Of a DNA stretch of 64,000 nt, positions 1-8,902 are shown piece by piece (the first letter of the stretch is position 1; each line of letters begins with the position of its first letter). The stretch is from an uncultured Pigmentiphaga sp. (GTDB lineage Bacteria; Pseudomonadota; Gammaproteobacteria; Burkholderiales; Burkholderiaceae_B), in the NCBI GenBank assembly GCA_937891425.1, contig CALAGD010000088.1:16126-80125 (forward strand), read 5' to 3'. Below the pieces are notes generated by a model. That model was given only the letters and a program-made list of their open reading frames with translations. It was not told where the DNA came from and searched no databases. Position numbers and translations under genes: made by a program.

Positions 1-1102
1 GCCGTGCACCAGGCCCGATCCAGCCGGCATGGGCGATCCCACGCCCGACATACTGCTGATGCAGACGGACGAGCTGGCGATCGTCGATAACCTGGCCGGG
101 CGCCTGTACCTGGTCGTTTATGCGGATCCGGCCGAGCCGGAAGCGTATTCCCGGGCGCGGGCCCGCCTGAACGAGTTGCGGGCACAGCTGCGCCGCCCCG
201 TCGAGGCTCCGTACAGCCGTGCCACTCTGGAAACCGGCGAGCGCCGCGATTTCCACAAGGCGGATTACATTGCCGCGGTAAAACGGGCGAAGGAATACAT
301 CGCCGCGGGCGATGTCATGCAGGTACAGGTGGGACAGGTGATCACGAAGCCGTTCCGAGACGCTCCCTTGTCGCTGTATCGGGCATTGCGCACGCTCAAC
401 CCATCGCCGTACATGTACTTCTGGAACTTCGGTGATTTCCACGTGGTGGGCTCGTCGCCTGAAATTCTGGTGCGCCAGGACAAGGTCATGCACGGAGGCG
501 AACAGCGTTCGCGTATTACGATCCGTCCGCTGGCTGGCACGCGGCGCCGGGGCGCCACTCCTGAAGAGGATGTGGCGCTGGCGGCGGAACTGCAGGCCGA
601 TGCCAAGGAGATTGCCGAGCACGTCATGCTGATCGACCTGGCACGCAACGACGTGGGCCGCATCGCGGAAATCGGTACGGTCAAGGTGACCGACCAGATG
701 ATCATCGAGCGTTACTCGCACGTGATGCACCTGGTGTCGAACGTGGAAGGCATCCTGCGCCAGGGGCTCGATTCCATGGACGTGCTGCGGGCAACCTTTC
801 CCGCGGGCACGTTGACGGGGGCGCCCAAAGTTCGGGCGATGGAAATCATCGACGAGCTGGAGCCCGTGCGGCGGGGCATTTATGGCGGTGCCGCTGGCTA
901 CCTGAGCTATGGCGGTGAAATGGACCTGGCGATCGCAATTCGCACCGGCGTCATCAAGAACGGTACCCTGTTCGTGCAGGCGGCAGCCGGTGTGGTCGCC
1001 GATTCCGACCCCGAGAAGGAGTGGCTGGAAACCGAAGCCAAGGCGCGTGCCGTGCTGCGCGCAGCCGAGCAGGTGCAGCGCGGCCTCGACGAACCGAACT
1101 GA
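1..1102 (+). CDS. trpE: Anthranilate synthase component I (5'-truncated by window edge)
   Basis: C-terminal chorismate-binding part of TrpE, which makes anthranilate from chorismate with glutamine-derived ammonia, the first step of tryptophan synthesis. The frame is open back to base 2 with no stop, so the true start lies left of the window and the ATG at 29 is internal. Visible family motifs are SYSHVMHLVSNVEG-like text (RYSHVMHLVSNVEG), the GTLTGAPKVRAMEIIDELE block, RGIYGGAAGY and QAAAGVVADS. The gene is convergent with gph. No trpG follows, although trpG commonly comes next to trpE in related bacteria. Identification is firm; the fate of trpGDC is unknown. Confidence 0.95.
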   Translation, partial: PCTRPDPAGMGDPTPDILLMQTDELAIVDNLAGRLYLVVYADPAEPEAYSRARARLNELRAQLRRPVEAPYSRATLETGERRDFHKADYIAAVKRAKEYIAAGDVMQVQVGQVITKPFRDAPLSLYRALRTLNPSPYMYFWNFGDFHVVGSSPEILVRQDKVMHGGEQRSRITIRPLAGTRRRGATPEEDVALAAELQADAKEIAEHVMLIDLARNDVGRIAEIGTVKVTDQMIIERYSHVMHLVSNVEGILRQGLDSMDVLRATFPAGTLTGAPKVRAMEIIDELEPVRRGIYGGAAGYLSYGGEMDLAIAIRTGVIKNGTLFVQAAAGVVADSDPEKEWLETEAKARAVLRAAEQVQRGLDEPN

Positions 1103-1164
1103 TGGTTTCCCTGCCTCGCCGGTCGGCAACGCGGTCGTCGGCTGCAACGGTGGTCAGTGGCCGA

Positions 1165-1845
1165 TCAGCGCCCGGTGCGCGCGAGTATCCATTCGACTGC
1201 GGCCTGGAAGGTGGGGGCGATGGCATCGACGTCCAGTGAATGGATGTCGCGTCCTTCGTTATAGCCGTAAGGCACGACCAGGATCGCGGTGCCGGCGGCA
1301 CGTGCGGCCAGCGAATCGTTGATCGAGTCGCCTACCAGCACGGCCTGCCCGGGCGCCACGTCCAGCTGCGCGCAGGCATGCAGCACGGGCTGCGGATGCG
1401 GCTTCTTGTGCTCGCAGGTGTCGCCGCACACAACGGTGGAGAAGAAACCTCGCAGGCCGGTCTGCTCGAGCAGGGGCAGGGTGAATTCCGTCGGTTTGTT
1501 GGTGACGACGCCGAGCCGGATATTCTCGACGCGCAAGGCCTGCAGCCCTTCCAGCACCCCGTCGAAAATGACGGCACGGTCGCCGTTGACGGCATGGTAA
1601 TTACGCCTGAAGCTGGCCAGGGCGAGGTCGAACGGAGGATAGTCGGGCAGTTCCTCGGGACGTAGCGAGCCGGCCAGGACGCGGCGCACGAGATTGTCCA
1701 TGCCCTTGCCGAGGAAGCTGGCGATCACGTCTTCGCGCAGCAGCGGCATGCCGAACTCCACGCGCATGGCATTGGCAGCATGCGCGAGATCGGGGGCGGT
1801 GTCGAGCAGCGTGCCATCCAGATCGAACAGGGCGGCCTCAAGCAC
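1165..1845 (-). CDS. gph: Phosphoglycolate phosphatase, HAD family
   Basis: 226-aa HAD hydrolase that removes phosphate from 2-phosphoglycolate. It opens with the DxDGT nucleophile motif (FDLDGTLLDTAPDL, Asp8/Asp10) and has the GVVTNKPTEF and HKKPHPQPVL segments and the metal-binding VLVGDSINDSLAA motif, in the usual order and length. I chose the GTG at 1845 because it lies behind an AGGGGAG Shine-Dalgarno and immediately before the HAD motif; a longer upstream reading only translates the rpe end. The start overlaps the rpe stop by 8 nt, so the two genes are translationally coupled. Confidence 0.93.
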   Translation of the reverse strand: MLEAALFDLDGTLLDTAPDLAHAANAMRVEFGMPLLREDVIASFLGKGMDNLVRRVLAGSLRPEELPDYPPFDLALASFRRNYHAVNGDRAVIFDGVLEGLQALRVENIRLGVVTNKPTEFTLPLLEQTGLRGFFSTVVCGDTCEHKKPHPQPVLHACAQLDVAPGQAVLVGDSINDSLAARAAGTAILVVPYGYNEGRDIHSLDVDAIAPTFQAAVEWILARTGR

Positions 1846-2545
1846 GGAGCGACTCCCCTGCAAGAATCTGTTCGCGCATCTGCCGGATGACGGCAGCATA
1901 GTCGTCGGCGCCGAAGATGGCGGAGCCGGCAACGAAGGTGTCGGCGCCTGCTTCCCGGATGGCGGCGATGTTGTCGACCTTGACCCCGCCGTCGACTTCA
2001 AGCAGGATCTTTTGCCCCGTCCGGGCTTCCCATGCATCCAGGCGGGCCCGCGCGGCACGCAGCTTGGGCAGCGCCGAGGGCAGGAAGCTTTGTCCGCCGA
2101 ATCCGGGGTTCACCGACATCAGCAGCACGATGTCGAGCTTGTCCATGACATGGTCCATCCAGTTGAGTGGGGTGGCGGGGTTGAAGACCAGGCCGGCCTT
2201 GCAGCCGTGGTCGCGTATGAGGGCCAGCGTGCGGTCGACATGGCGGCTGGCTTCCGGGTGAAAGGTGATGATGTTGGCGCCGGCCTTGGCGAACTGAGGA
2301 ACCAGAGCGTCCACGGGCTCGACCATCAGGTGAACGTCGATGGGCACGTCGATGTGGGGCCGTATGGCTTCGCACACCATCGGTCCGATTGTAAGATTGG
2401 GGACGTAATGGTTGTCCATCACGTCAAAGTGAATCCAGTCGGCACCGGCAGCGACGACTGCACGCACTTCCTCGCCGAGGCGGGCGAAATCCGCGGATAG
2501 AATGCTGGGGGCAATTCGGGTCGCCCCCGACCCTGTGATCGACAT
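1838..2545 (-). CDS. rpe: Ribulose-phosphate 3-epimerase
   Basis: 235-aa TIM-barrel epimerase interconverting ribulose 5-phosphate and xylulose 5-phosphate in the pentose phosphate pathway. Motifs visible: APSILSADFARLGEEV at the N-terminus, HFDVMDNHYVPNLT with the metal/catalytic Asp, MSVNPGFGGQSF, EVDGGVKVDNI and AGSAIFG phosphate-binding loop. The start chosen is the ATG at 2545, preceded by AAGGAA; an in-frame ATG further upstream (2602) adds 19 residues with no homology features. First gene of the rpe-gph pair, divergent from apaG across 47 bp. Confidence 0.95.
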   Translation of the reverse strand: MSITGSGATRIAPSILSADFARLGEEVRAVVAAGADWIHFDVMDNHYVPNLTIGPMVCEAIRPHIDVPIDVHLMVEPVDALVPQFAKAGANIITFHPEASRHVDRTLALIRDHGCKAGLVFNPATPLNWMDHVMDKLDIVLLMSVNPGFGGQSFLPSALPKLRAARARLDAWEARTGQKILLEVDGGVKVDNIAAIREAGADTFVAGSAIFGADDYAAVIRQMREQILAGESLRA

Positions 2546-2592
2546 GGCAGTTTCCTTGGGTTGACTATCTTTCAACAGCTGGCGAAGTCCGT

Positions 2593-2967
2593 ATGAAACC
2601 ATACGATCTGGCAGTGAGCGTGGTGCCGCGTTACGTGCCCGAACAGTCGGATCCCGGGCGGCAGCGCTACGTGTTCGCCTATACGGTGCGTATTACCAAT
2701 ATTGGTGCCTATCCGGCCCAGATCATTGGTCGGCACTGGATCATCACCGACGGCGAACAGCGTATCGAAGAAGTGCGGGGGCTGGGCGTCGTAGGGCAAC
2801 AGCCATTGCTGCCGCCAGGTGAAACCTTCGAATATACCAGCGGATGCCCGCTGCCCACGCCCGTGGGCACCATGCGCGGCACCTATCTCTGCGTTGGCGA
2901 CAACGGGGTACCGTTCGAGGTGGAAATCCCCGAATTCGTTCTTGCTGTACCGCGAACCCTCCATTGA
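2593..2967 (+). CDS. apaG: ApaG-type Co2+/Mg2+ efflux-associated protein
   Basis: 124-aa single-domain ApaG protein, a fibronectin-III-like beta sandwich. The diagnostic run is AYTVRITNIG, then LIGRHWIITDG-like text (IIGRHWIITDGEQRIEEVRG), GVVGQQPLLPPGETFEYTSG and the C-terminal MRGTYLCVGDNGVPFEVEIP. The family is linked genetically to cobalt/magnesium resistance, but its biochemical role is not settled. It is divergent from rpe and ends 7 nt before the mltA start, so apaG and mltA are probably cotranscribed. Confidence 0.95.
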   Translation: MKPYDLAVSVVPRYVPEQSDPGRQRYVFAYTVRITNIGAYPAQIIGRHWIITDGEQRIEEVRGLGVVGQQPLLPPGETFEYTSGCPLPTPVGTMRGTYLCVGDNGVPFEVEIPEFVLAVPRTLH

Positions 2968-2974
2968 GCGCTTC

Positions 2975-4384
2975 ATGAGATTTTCCCGTCGTTTGTTTCC
3001 GCCCTCTGGGAGCGGGCGGCTGCGCCCTGCATTGCTGGTGCCGCTGGCAGCGGTCCTGGTGCTGACAGCTTGCAGCACGCGCCGCGATGAAGGCCCCGAC
3101 ACCGAGCGTGCCCGGGCCATACTGGAACAGGCCGAACCGGCGCCGGCCGTCACACCGCAGCCCGCCGCCCCCGCGGCGCCCGGCGCCGCGGCGCCGCAGC
3201 TGCCCATGGTGCCCGGCGAACACGTGCTGCGCGCGGGCAAGTCCTTGCCGCACTTCACGCCAGTCTCGTGGCAGCAGGTACCGCAATGGAGTTCGCGGAA
3301 CTATCCCGCACTGTGGCAGGCCTTCCTGCGCAATTGCCAGGCCATCCTCGAGCGTGGGCTGTCACTGCCGGGCAACGGCTCTCCGGTAGTGGCCGCCCGC
3401 CCCTGGTGGAGGGTCTGCCGCGCGGCGTTCGATCCCGCGCAGGCACCCGATCCGAAACAGCCGCACACGATCCGGGCGTTTCTCCAGCAGCACTTGCAAC
3501 CCTGGCGGGTCATGAACGGGTCTGCGCCTGCAGTGAACCTGATCACAGGGTATTACGAACCTCTGGTGCGCGCATCGCGCCGGCGCCATGGCGCATACCA
3601 GTGGCCACTTTACGCAGTGCCCGATGACATGCTCATCATCGACCTGGGGGCCGTCTACCCTGAGCTCGCCGGAAAACGCATTCGCGGTAAGCTGGACGGG
3701 CGGCGCGTGGTGCCCTACGACACGCGTGCGGAGCTCGAACGCTCGCCCGAGAAGCTGAAGGCCATCGTGTGGGTGGATGACCCCATCGATGCGTTCTTTC
3801 TCCAGGTGCAGGGGTCCGGGCGGGCCGTGCTGCAGGATGGGCCGGACAAGGGGCGCATCATTCGCCTGGCCTATGCTGACCAGAACGGGCATCCCTATGC
3901 CTCGATCGGGCGCTGGCTGATCGACCGCGGCGAACTCACCATGGCAGAAGCATCCATGCAGGGCATCAAGGAATGGGCCCGGCGCAATCCCCACCGGGTG
4001 CGTGAGCTGCTCAATGTCAATCCGTCCGTGGTGTTTTTCCGTGAGGAGCCAGTCGAGGCCGCGGGTGAGGGGCCGCGCGGCGCGTTTGCGGTGCCGCTGA
4101 CGGCGGAGCATTCCATTGCGGTTGATCCGGCGTTCGTGCCGCTGGGTAGCCCGGTGCTGCTGGCCACGACCTATCCGGCCAGCAACGAACCCTTGCAACG
4201 CGTGGTCTTTGCCCAGGATACGGGTACCGCCATCAAGGGGGCAGGCCGTGCCGACTTCTACTGGGGATTCGGCGACGAAGCTGGCGCGCTGGCCGGGCGC
4301 ATGAAGCAGCAGGGGCAGATGTGGGTGCTGTGGCCGCGCGGAGCGGGTGCGCCCGCGGCCGATGTCGGGCGACCGGCACCGTAA
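2975..4384 (+). CDS. mltA: Membrane-bound lytic murein transglycosylase A (lipoprotein)
   Basis: 469-aa outer-membrane lipoprotein that cleaves peptidoglycan glycan strands. The N-terminus is a lipoprotein signal with lipobox LTAC (residues about 27-30), then a Pro/Ala-rich linker. The MltA domain follows (GYYEPLVRASRRRHG, VWVDDPIDAFFLQVQGSGR, GHPYASIGRWL). The C-terminal 3D domain carries FAQDTGTAIKGAGRADFYWG with the catalytic aspartate. The ATG at 2975 lies just after the apaG stop and places the signal peptide at the N-terminus; an upstream in-frame ATG inside apaG would bury it. Confidence 0.93.
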   Translation: MRFSRRLFPPSGSGRLRPALLVPLAAVLVLTACSTRRDEGPDTERARAILEQAEPAPAVTPQPAAPAAPGAAAPQLPMVPGEHVLRAGKSLPHFTPVSWQQVPQWSSRNYPALWQAFLRNCQAILERGLSLPGNGSPVVAARPWWRVCRAAFDPAQAPDPKQPHTIRAFLQQHLQPWRVMNGSAPAVNLITGYYEPLVRASRRRHGAYQWPLYAVPDDMLIIDLGAVYPELAGKRIRGKLDGRRVVPYDTRAELERSPEKLKAIVWVDDPIDAFFLQVQGSGRAVLQDGPDKGRIIRLAYADQNGHPYASIGRWLIDRGELTMAEASMQGIKEWARRNPHRVRELLNVNPSVVFFREEPVEAAGEGPRGAFAVPLTAEHSIAVDPAFVPLGSPVLLATTYPASNEPLQRVVFAQDTGTAIKGAGRADFYWGFGDEAGALAGRMKQQGQMWVLWPRGAGAPAADVGRPAP

Positions 4385-4454
4385 CGACGCATGGGCAGCG
4401 TGGCGTGTGACCCGGGGCGGCGCGCGCACCGGGCCGCAGCGGGCGGACGTGTCA

Positions 4455-4838
4455 TCAGGCCAGCAGGGTACGAACGGCCTGCAGCCCCAGGAACAGCCCC
4501 AGCAGGGCAAGCAGCACCGAGGCGGCGACATAGAGCGCGGCCAGGCCCCACTGGCCCTGTTCGATCATTACTGCGGTTTCCAGTGAGAACGCCGAGAAGG
4601 TGGTGAAGCCGCCCAGCAGGCCGGTAGTGAAGAAAAGCTGCCAGGCCGGGTCAAGTACGGGCGCGCGTAGCCGGAAGCAGGCGGTCAGCAGACCCATCAG
4701 GAAGGATCCGCACACGTTGACCAGCAGGGTGCCCGCCGGAAATCCGGGCCCGAAGCACTGTGCGGCCGTGATGTTGACCAGATACCGCGCCACGCCGCCG
4801 AGCCCGGCGCCCAGGAATACTGCCATCAGTGCGTGCAT
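4455..4838 (-). CDS. crcB: CrcB/Fluc fluoride channel
   Basis: 127-aa, four-helix membrane protein of the CrcB/Fluc family, which exports fluoride as a dual-topology dimer. Signature segments are GAGLGGVARYLVN, GTLLVNVCGSFLMG (the Asn/Gly-rich helix) and GGFTTFSAFSLE, the pore Phe/Thr/Ser motif. It is convergent with mltA. I looked upstream (4839-4920) for a fluoride riboswitch and saw no recognisable conserved core. Confidence 0.93.
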   Translation of the reverse strand: MHALMAVFLGAGLGGVARYLVNITAAQCFGPGFPAGTLLVNVCGSFLMGLLTACFRLRAPVLDPAWQLFFTTGLLGGFTTFSAFSLETAVMIEQGQWGLAALYVAASVLLALLGLFLGLQAVRTLLA

Positions 4839-4916
4839 GTGCGTGTCCTTGATGCCAGCCCGCCGCGCAGCGGCACAGGCGCCCGGGGGCAGGCTCGCGC
4901 CGGCAGGTGCATGCTG

Positions 4917-5270
4917 CTAGAACGGCCCACGGAATACGAAGTAGGCCCCCAGGCAGATGAAGCCGAATCCGACCAGGTGATTGAGCGTGAGGCTTTCGCC
5001 AAGATACGTTACCGAGAACCCGGCGAATACCGTCAGGGTGATGACCTCCTGGATCGTCTTGAGCTCGGCGGCGCTGTACACCTGGTGACCAATGCGGTTG
5101 GCCGGCACGGCCAGGCAGTATTCGATCAGGGCAATCATCCAGCTGGCCAGGATGACGACCACGAGCGGCTTGTCCCCGAATTTCAAATGTCCGTACCAGG
5201 CGAAGGTCATGAAGACGTTCGACAGGCCCAGCAGGACGATGGGCAGGATATGCAGCTGCAATGAGCTCAT
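4917..5270 (-). CDS. DMT-type small membrane protein, DUF486
   Basis: 117-aa protein with four predicted hydrophobic helices (residues about 8-25, 36-55, 70-90, 96-113). The sequence FMTFAWYGHLKF near the N-terminus and the C-terminal GFGFICLGAYFVFRG match the DUF486/DMT-like family of small transporter-like proteins of unknown substrate. It precedes crcB on the same strand by about 80 bp. Family call is reasonably firm; function is unknown. Confidence 0.8.
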   Translation of the reverse strand: MSSLQLHILPIVLLGLSNVFMTFAWYGHLKFGDKPLVVVILASWMIALIEYCLAVPANRIGHQVYSAAELKTIQEVITLTVFAGFSVTYLGESLTLNHLVGFGFICLGAYFVFRGPF

Positions 5271-5329
5271 GGACGGGTTCTCGTGCTTGCTGGCGCGCTA
5301 TGGTAGCAGAGTCGAACGCTGCCCGGGGG

Positions 5330-6778
5330 TCAAGGTGTGACGACTGCCTCCGGCGAGCCCGTCGCGGCGGGCGCATCGTCGCCGCCCAGCGCCTGGTACA
5401 GAAGCACCTGGGCCTGGTAGCGTTGCAGGCGGTTCCTCGCTACCGCCAGTTCTGCCTGCCGGCGCGCTTCCTGGGCGTCAAGCCAGGCGCGCAGCGGTAC
5501 TGCACCCGCACGGTAGCGCACTTCGTACAGGCGTTCCGCTTCCGTGGCTGCATCCAGCGCCTCCTGGCGCAGCCGTGCCTCGGCGGCCAGGTTCTGACGC
5601 AGCGACAGGGCATTCTCCACTTCAGCCAGCGCGTCATAGAGTGCCTGCCGGAATTGCACCACGGCTGCTTCGTAGTCCACCTGCGAGACAGCGATGTTCT
5701 GCTGCATCTCGCGCCATTGCAGGAAGGGGAGGGTAATGCCCGCGCCCAGCGCGGCTATGGGGTTCTGCAGCACATGGATGAGCGCAGAACTGGCACTGCT
5801 TAACGAACCGGTCAGCGACAGGGTCGGGTAATAGCTGGTGCGCACCACGTCGGTGTGGGCCAGCGAGCTGCGCAGGCGCAGCTCTGCGGCACGCAGGTCG
5901 GGGCGTCGCCCGAGCAGCTCCGCCGGCACGCCAGGGCGCACTTCGGGCAGCGGCGTATCGGGCAACAAGGGCGGCACAGGCACGTGATTCGACGGCGGGC
6001 CATCGAGCAGGATCGACAGGGCGTTCAAGGTCTCCGCACGTTGTTGGTACAACTGCGTGATCGCGGCCTGCTGGTTGGCCAGATTGCGTTCGGCTTCTGC
6101 AAGTTCCAGGCGCGAAACTGCGCCAGCCTCATATTGCGCACGTACCAGTTCGAGGGTGCGGGCGGCGTAATCGATGCTCTTCTCGGCAGTGGCGATCTGC
6201 TGGTTGAGGAAGGCCGCTTCCCAATACAGGTTCAGGGTCGTGCCGATGAGGGCGAGCGCGGCGGCGCGGCGGTCTTCCTCGGTTGCCGCGGCTTCCCAGT
6301 CGGCTTCGTCGCGCTGGCGCGCCAGCTTGCCCCACAGATCGACCTCATAACCCACACTGAGGGTCGCCGAAAACGAATCCGACCGGTTCTCGCTGTCGCG
6401 CAGGTCGCGCTCGCCGCGCGCCGAACTGCTGCCGCTGAGCGTGGGCCGCATGGCGGTGCGCGCCAGACCCGCCTGCAGCTGTGCCCGGCGTACGCGCAGC
6501 GCGGCCGCAGCCAGGTCGTTGTTGGTACGAAGCACTTCACTGACCAGCGCGTCCAGCGCCGGATCCTGGAAGTGCTTCCACCAGGCATCGTGCGTGGGGG
6601 CGACCGACCGATCGACGGTAGCCCCCTGCCACGCAGCCGGCATCACCACCGCAGGCCGTTCATACTCGGTGCGCTGCAGCGCGCCGCAGCCGGTGAGCGA
6701 AACCGCCAGCAGGGCGGGCAGGAAGGCGCGCCGCCATGTGCTGCGCCGACGGGTGCGAACAGACGTTACCGCATGCAT
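5330..6778 (-). CDS. Outer membrane efflux lipoprotein (NodT/OprM type)
   Basis: 482-aa outer-membrane factor of the TolC/OprM superfamily, forming the exit duct of a tripartite pump. The lipobox LTGC follows a basic, hydrophobic signal (residues about 18-33). Two OEP repeats are visible with the typical GYEVDLWGKLARQRDEA and GLxxAELRLR-type text (LGRRPDLRAAELRLRSS). It lies immediately downstream of macB on the same strand, so it should be the dedicated outer-membrane partner of MacAB. Start choice: the ATG at 6778 gives a clean signal; the ATG at 6808 (10 residues longer) is also possible. Confidence 0.9.
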   Translation of the reverse strand: MHAVTSVRTRRRSTWRRAFLPALLAVSLTGCGALQRTEYERPAVVMPAAWQGATVDRSVAPTHDAWWKHFQDPALDALVSEVLRTNNDLAAAALRVRRAQLQAGLARTAMRPTLSGSSSARGERDLRDSENRSDSFSATLSVGYEVDLWGKLARQRDEADWEAAATEEDRRAAALALIGTTLNLYWEAAFLNQQIATAEKSIDYAARTLELVRAQYEAGAVSRLELAEAERNLANQQAAITQLYQQRAETLNALSILLDGPPSNHVPVPPLLPDTPLPEVRPGVPAELLGRRPDLRAAELRLRSSLAHTDVVRTSYYPTLSLTGSLSSASSALIHVLQNPIAALGAGITLPFLQWREMQQNIAVSQVDYEAAVVQFRQALYDALAEVENALSLRQNLAAEARLRQEALDAATEAERLYEVRYRAGAVPLRAWLDAQEARRQAELAVARNRLQRYQAQVLLYQALGGDDAPAATGSPEAVVTP

Positions 6779-6812
6779 GTTGAAAATCCGTTGTTCAGGC
6801 TGCAACATGGCA

Positions 6813-8900
6813 TCACTCGCGTGCCAGGGCTTCGACGGGGTCGAGGCGCGCCGCGCTGCGGGCTGGCAGGAAACCGAACACGACACCGATCAGTGTGGAG
6901 CTGACGAACGCGGCGACCATCGAAGTAGTGGAATAGACCATGGTGAAATCCTCGCCCCAGAAGCGTTCGATGATTTCACCTACGCCCAGCGCGGCAACAA
7001 TGCCCAGCGCGCCGCCCAGCAGGCACACCAGCACGGCCTCGATCAGGAACTGGCTCATGATGTCGCTCTGGCGTGCGCCCACGGCCATGCGTACGCCAAT
7101 TTCGCGGGTACGTTCGGTCACGGACACCAGCATGATGTTCATGACCCCGATGCCGCCTACCACCAGTGAAATCACGGCGATCGCGGAGATGAGCAGGGTC
7201 ATGGTGGCGGTGGTGCTTTCCACGGTCTGCCGGATGCTGTCACTGTTGATCACGAAGAAGTCCTGGACGCCGTGCCGGCGGGTAAGCAGCTCGATCAGGC
7301 TGCGTTCGGCCACGTCGGTGGGCACATGATCGGCGACGCGCACCGTGATGCTGCGCAGGTGCGATTGCCCGAGCATTCGATACATCACCGTGGTGTAGGG
7401 TAGCCAGACGTTCAACGTGTCGCTGGGCCCGAAAGCTGCCGGTTGGGGGGCGGTCACACCGATGACGCGGGCCGGCAGCGTGCCGATGAGGATGACTTTG
7501 CCGAGGGGGTCGATATCGGGCCCGAACAGCGCATTGCGCGTGTTGGGGTCGATGACCACGTCCTGGCCCTGCCGGCGCACGCTGCCGGCGTCGAAGGGCA
7601 TGCCCTCGGTCAGCGTGTAGCCGCGCACGCGAAAGAACTGCTCTCCCACGCCATTGACGGTAGCGCTGGCTGACACATTGCCATAACGCAGGGTGGCGCT
7701 CGTGGAGACCACCGGCGTGACGCTGTCGACGTAGTTCTCGTGTGCGAGCGCTTCGGCGTCGGCCGGCACCAGCGTCTGGATGCGGGCCGCGCGTTCGTCG
7801 CCGAAACCACGGCCCGAACGGATGTCGATGGTGTTGGTGCCCATGGCGCTGATGCGGTCGAGAATCTGGCGGCTGGACCCTTCGCCCAGCGCGACGACCG
7901 ACACCACTGACGCTATGCCGATGATGATGCCGAGCATGGTCAGAAAGGTGCGCAGGCGATGCGCGTTCATGGCCAGCAAGGCCATGTAAAACGCCTCGCG
8001 CAGGCGCTCCCAGCTGGCGGCAAGATGTGCCACCAGGCCTGGGGTGGAGGACGCGTGCCCTGGCGCAGTGGGGAGCTGCAGGTACTCGGGCGGCACGCGG
8101 GCACCGTCGGCGTCCGCAGTTGCCGCGCCTGTGGTTTCCGCGGGAACCGGAAACGCGGGCTCCAGGGCGGATGCGGCCGCAGGTGTCGCCGGCTCGCGCA
8201 GCCGATCGCCAATGATGACGCCATCGCTGATTTCGATGACCCGCTCGGCGTGGCTCGCCACCTGCATGTCGTGGGTGACAAGAATGATGGTGTGGCCTTC
8301 GGCGTGCAGCTCCTTCAGGATCCGCATCACCTCTTCGCCACTCTGGCTGTCCAGGGCGCCAGTGGGCTCGTCGGCAAGAATGACGTCGCCGCCGTTGATG
8401 AGCGCACGCGCGATGCTTACCCGCTGCTGCTGGCCGCCCGACAGTTGGGCAGGGCGATGGTAGAGTCGCTCGCCCAGACCCAGGCGCTGCAGCAGCGCGA
8501 TGGCCCGTTCACGGCGAAGGTTGCGAGGCTTGCCTGCATAGACCGCCGGCACTTCCACATTGCCGACGGCCGTCAGTTCGGGCAGGAGGTGGTAACGCTG
8601 GAAGATGAAGCCGAAGTACTCGCGGCGGAGTTCGGCCAGTGCATCCGGCGACAGCTCGCGGGTGGTGCGCCCTGCGACTCTGTAGATGCCTCGCGTCGGA
8701 CGGTCAAGGCATCCCATGATGTTCATCAGGGTGGATTTCCCCGATCCCGAGGCGCCCACGATCGCCACCATCTCGCCGGCATGGATGGTGAGGTTGATGT
8801 CCTTCAGGACGGCAATGGTGGTTTCGCCCGCGGGGAACTCGCGGGTCACGCCGCGCAACTCAAGCAGCGGGGCGCCGGTATTTGAGACTCGCCCGGTCAT
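6813..8900 (-). CDS. macB: MacB macrolide-type ABC exporter (ATPase-permease fusion)
   Basis: 695-aa inner-membrane ABC transporter. The N-terminal ATPase (residues about 10-235) has Walker A GASGSGKST, signature LSGGQQQR, Walker B VILADEPTGALD and the switch THD. The C-terminal half has one helix (about 315-340), a large periplasmic domain and three C-terminal helices including GGIGVMNIMLVSVTERTREIG, the standard MacB/FtsX layout. It starts 2 nt after the macA stop, so the two are translationally linked. Substrate could be macrolides, peptides or heme-like compounds; the sequence does not decide. Confidence 0.95.
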   Translation of the reverse strand: MTGRVSNTGAPLLELRGVTREFPAGETTIAVLKDINLTIHAGEMVAIVGASGSGKSTLMNIMGCLDRPTRGIYRVAGRTTRELSPDALAELRREYFGFIFQRYHLLPELTAVGNVEVPAVYAGKPRNLRRERAIALLQRLGLGERLYHRPAQLSGGQQQRVSIARALINGGDVILADEPTGALDSQSGEEVMRILKELHAEGHTIILVTHDMQVASHAERVIEISDGVIIGDRLREPATPAAASALEPAFPVPAETTGAATADADGARVPPEYLQLPTAPGHASSTPGLVAHLAASWERLREAFYMALLAMNAHRLRTFLTMLGIIIGIASVVSVVALGEGSSRQILDRISAMGTNTIDIRSGRGFGDERAARIQTLVPADAEALAHENYVDSVTPVVSTSATLRYGNVSASATVNGVGEQFFRVRGYTLTEGMPFDAGSVRRQGQDVVIDPNTRNALFGPDIDPLGKVILIGTLPARVIGVTAPQPAAFGPSDTLNVWLPYTTVMYRMLGQSHLRSITVRVADHVPTDVAERSLIELLTRRHGVQDFFVINSDSIRQTVESTTATMTLLISAIAVISLVVGGIGVMNIMLVSVTERTREIGVRMAVGARQSDIMSQFLIEAVLVCLLGGALGIVAALGVGEIIERFWGEDFTMVYSTTSMVAAFVSSTLIGVVFGFLPARSAARLDPVEALARE

Positions 8901-8902
8901 GG

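Noticed and set aside
3362..4531. 389-codon minus-strand open frame opposite mltA
   Set aside because: Mirror frame of a well-supported gene in GC-rich DNA; no family features.
4839..4916. Possible fluoride riboswitch before crcB
   Set aside because: The gap is short and I could not find the conserved riboswitch core or its pseudoknot partners.
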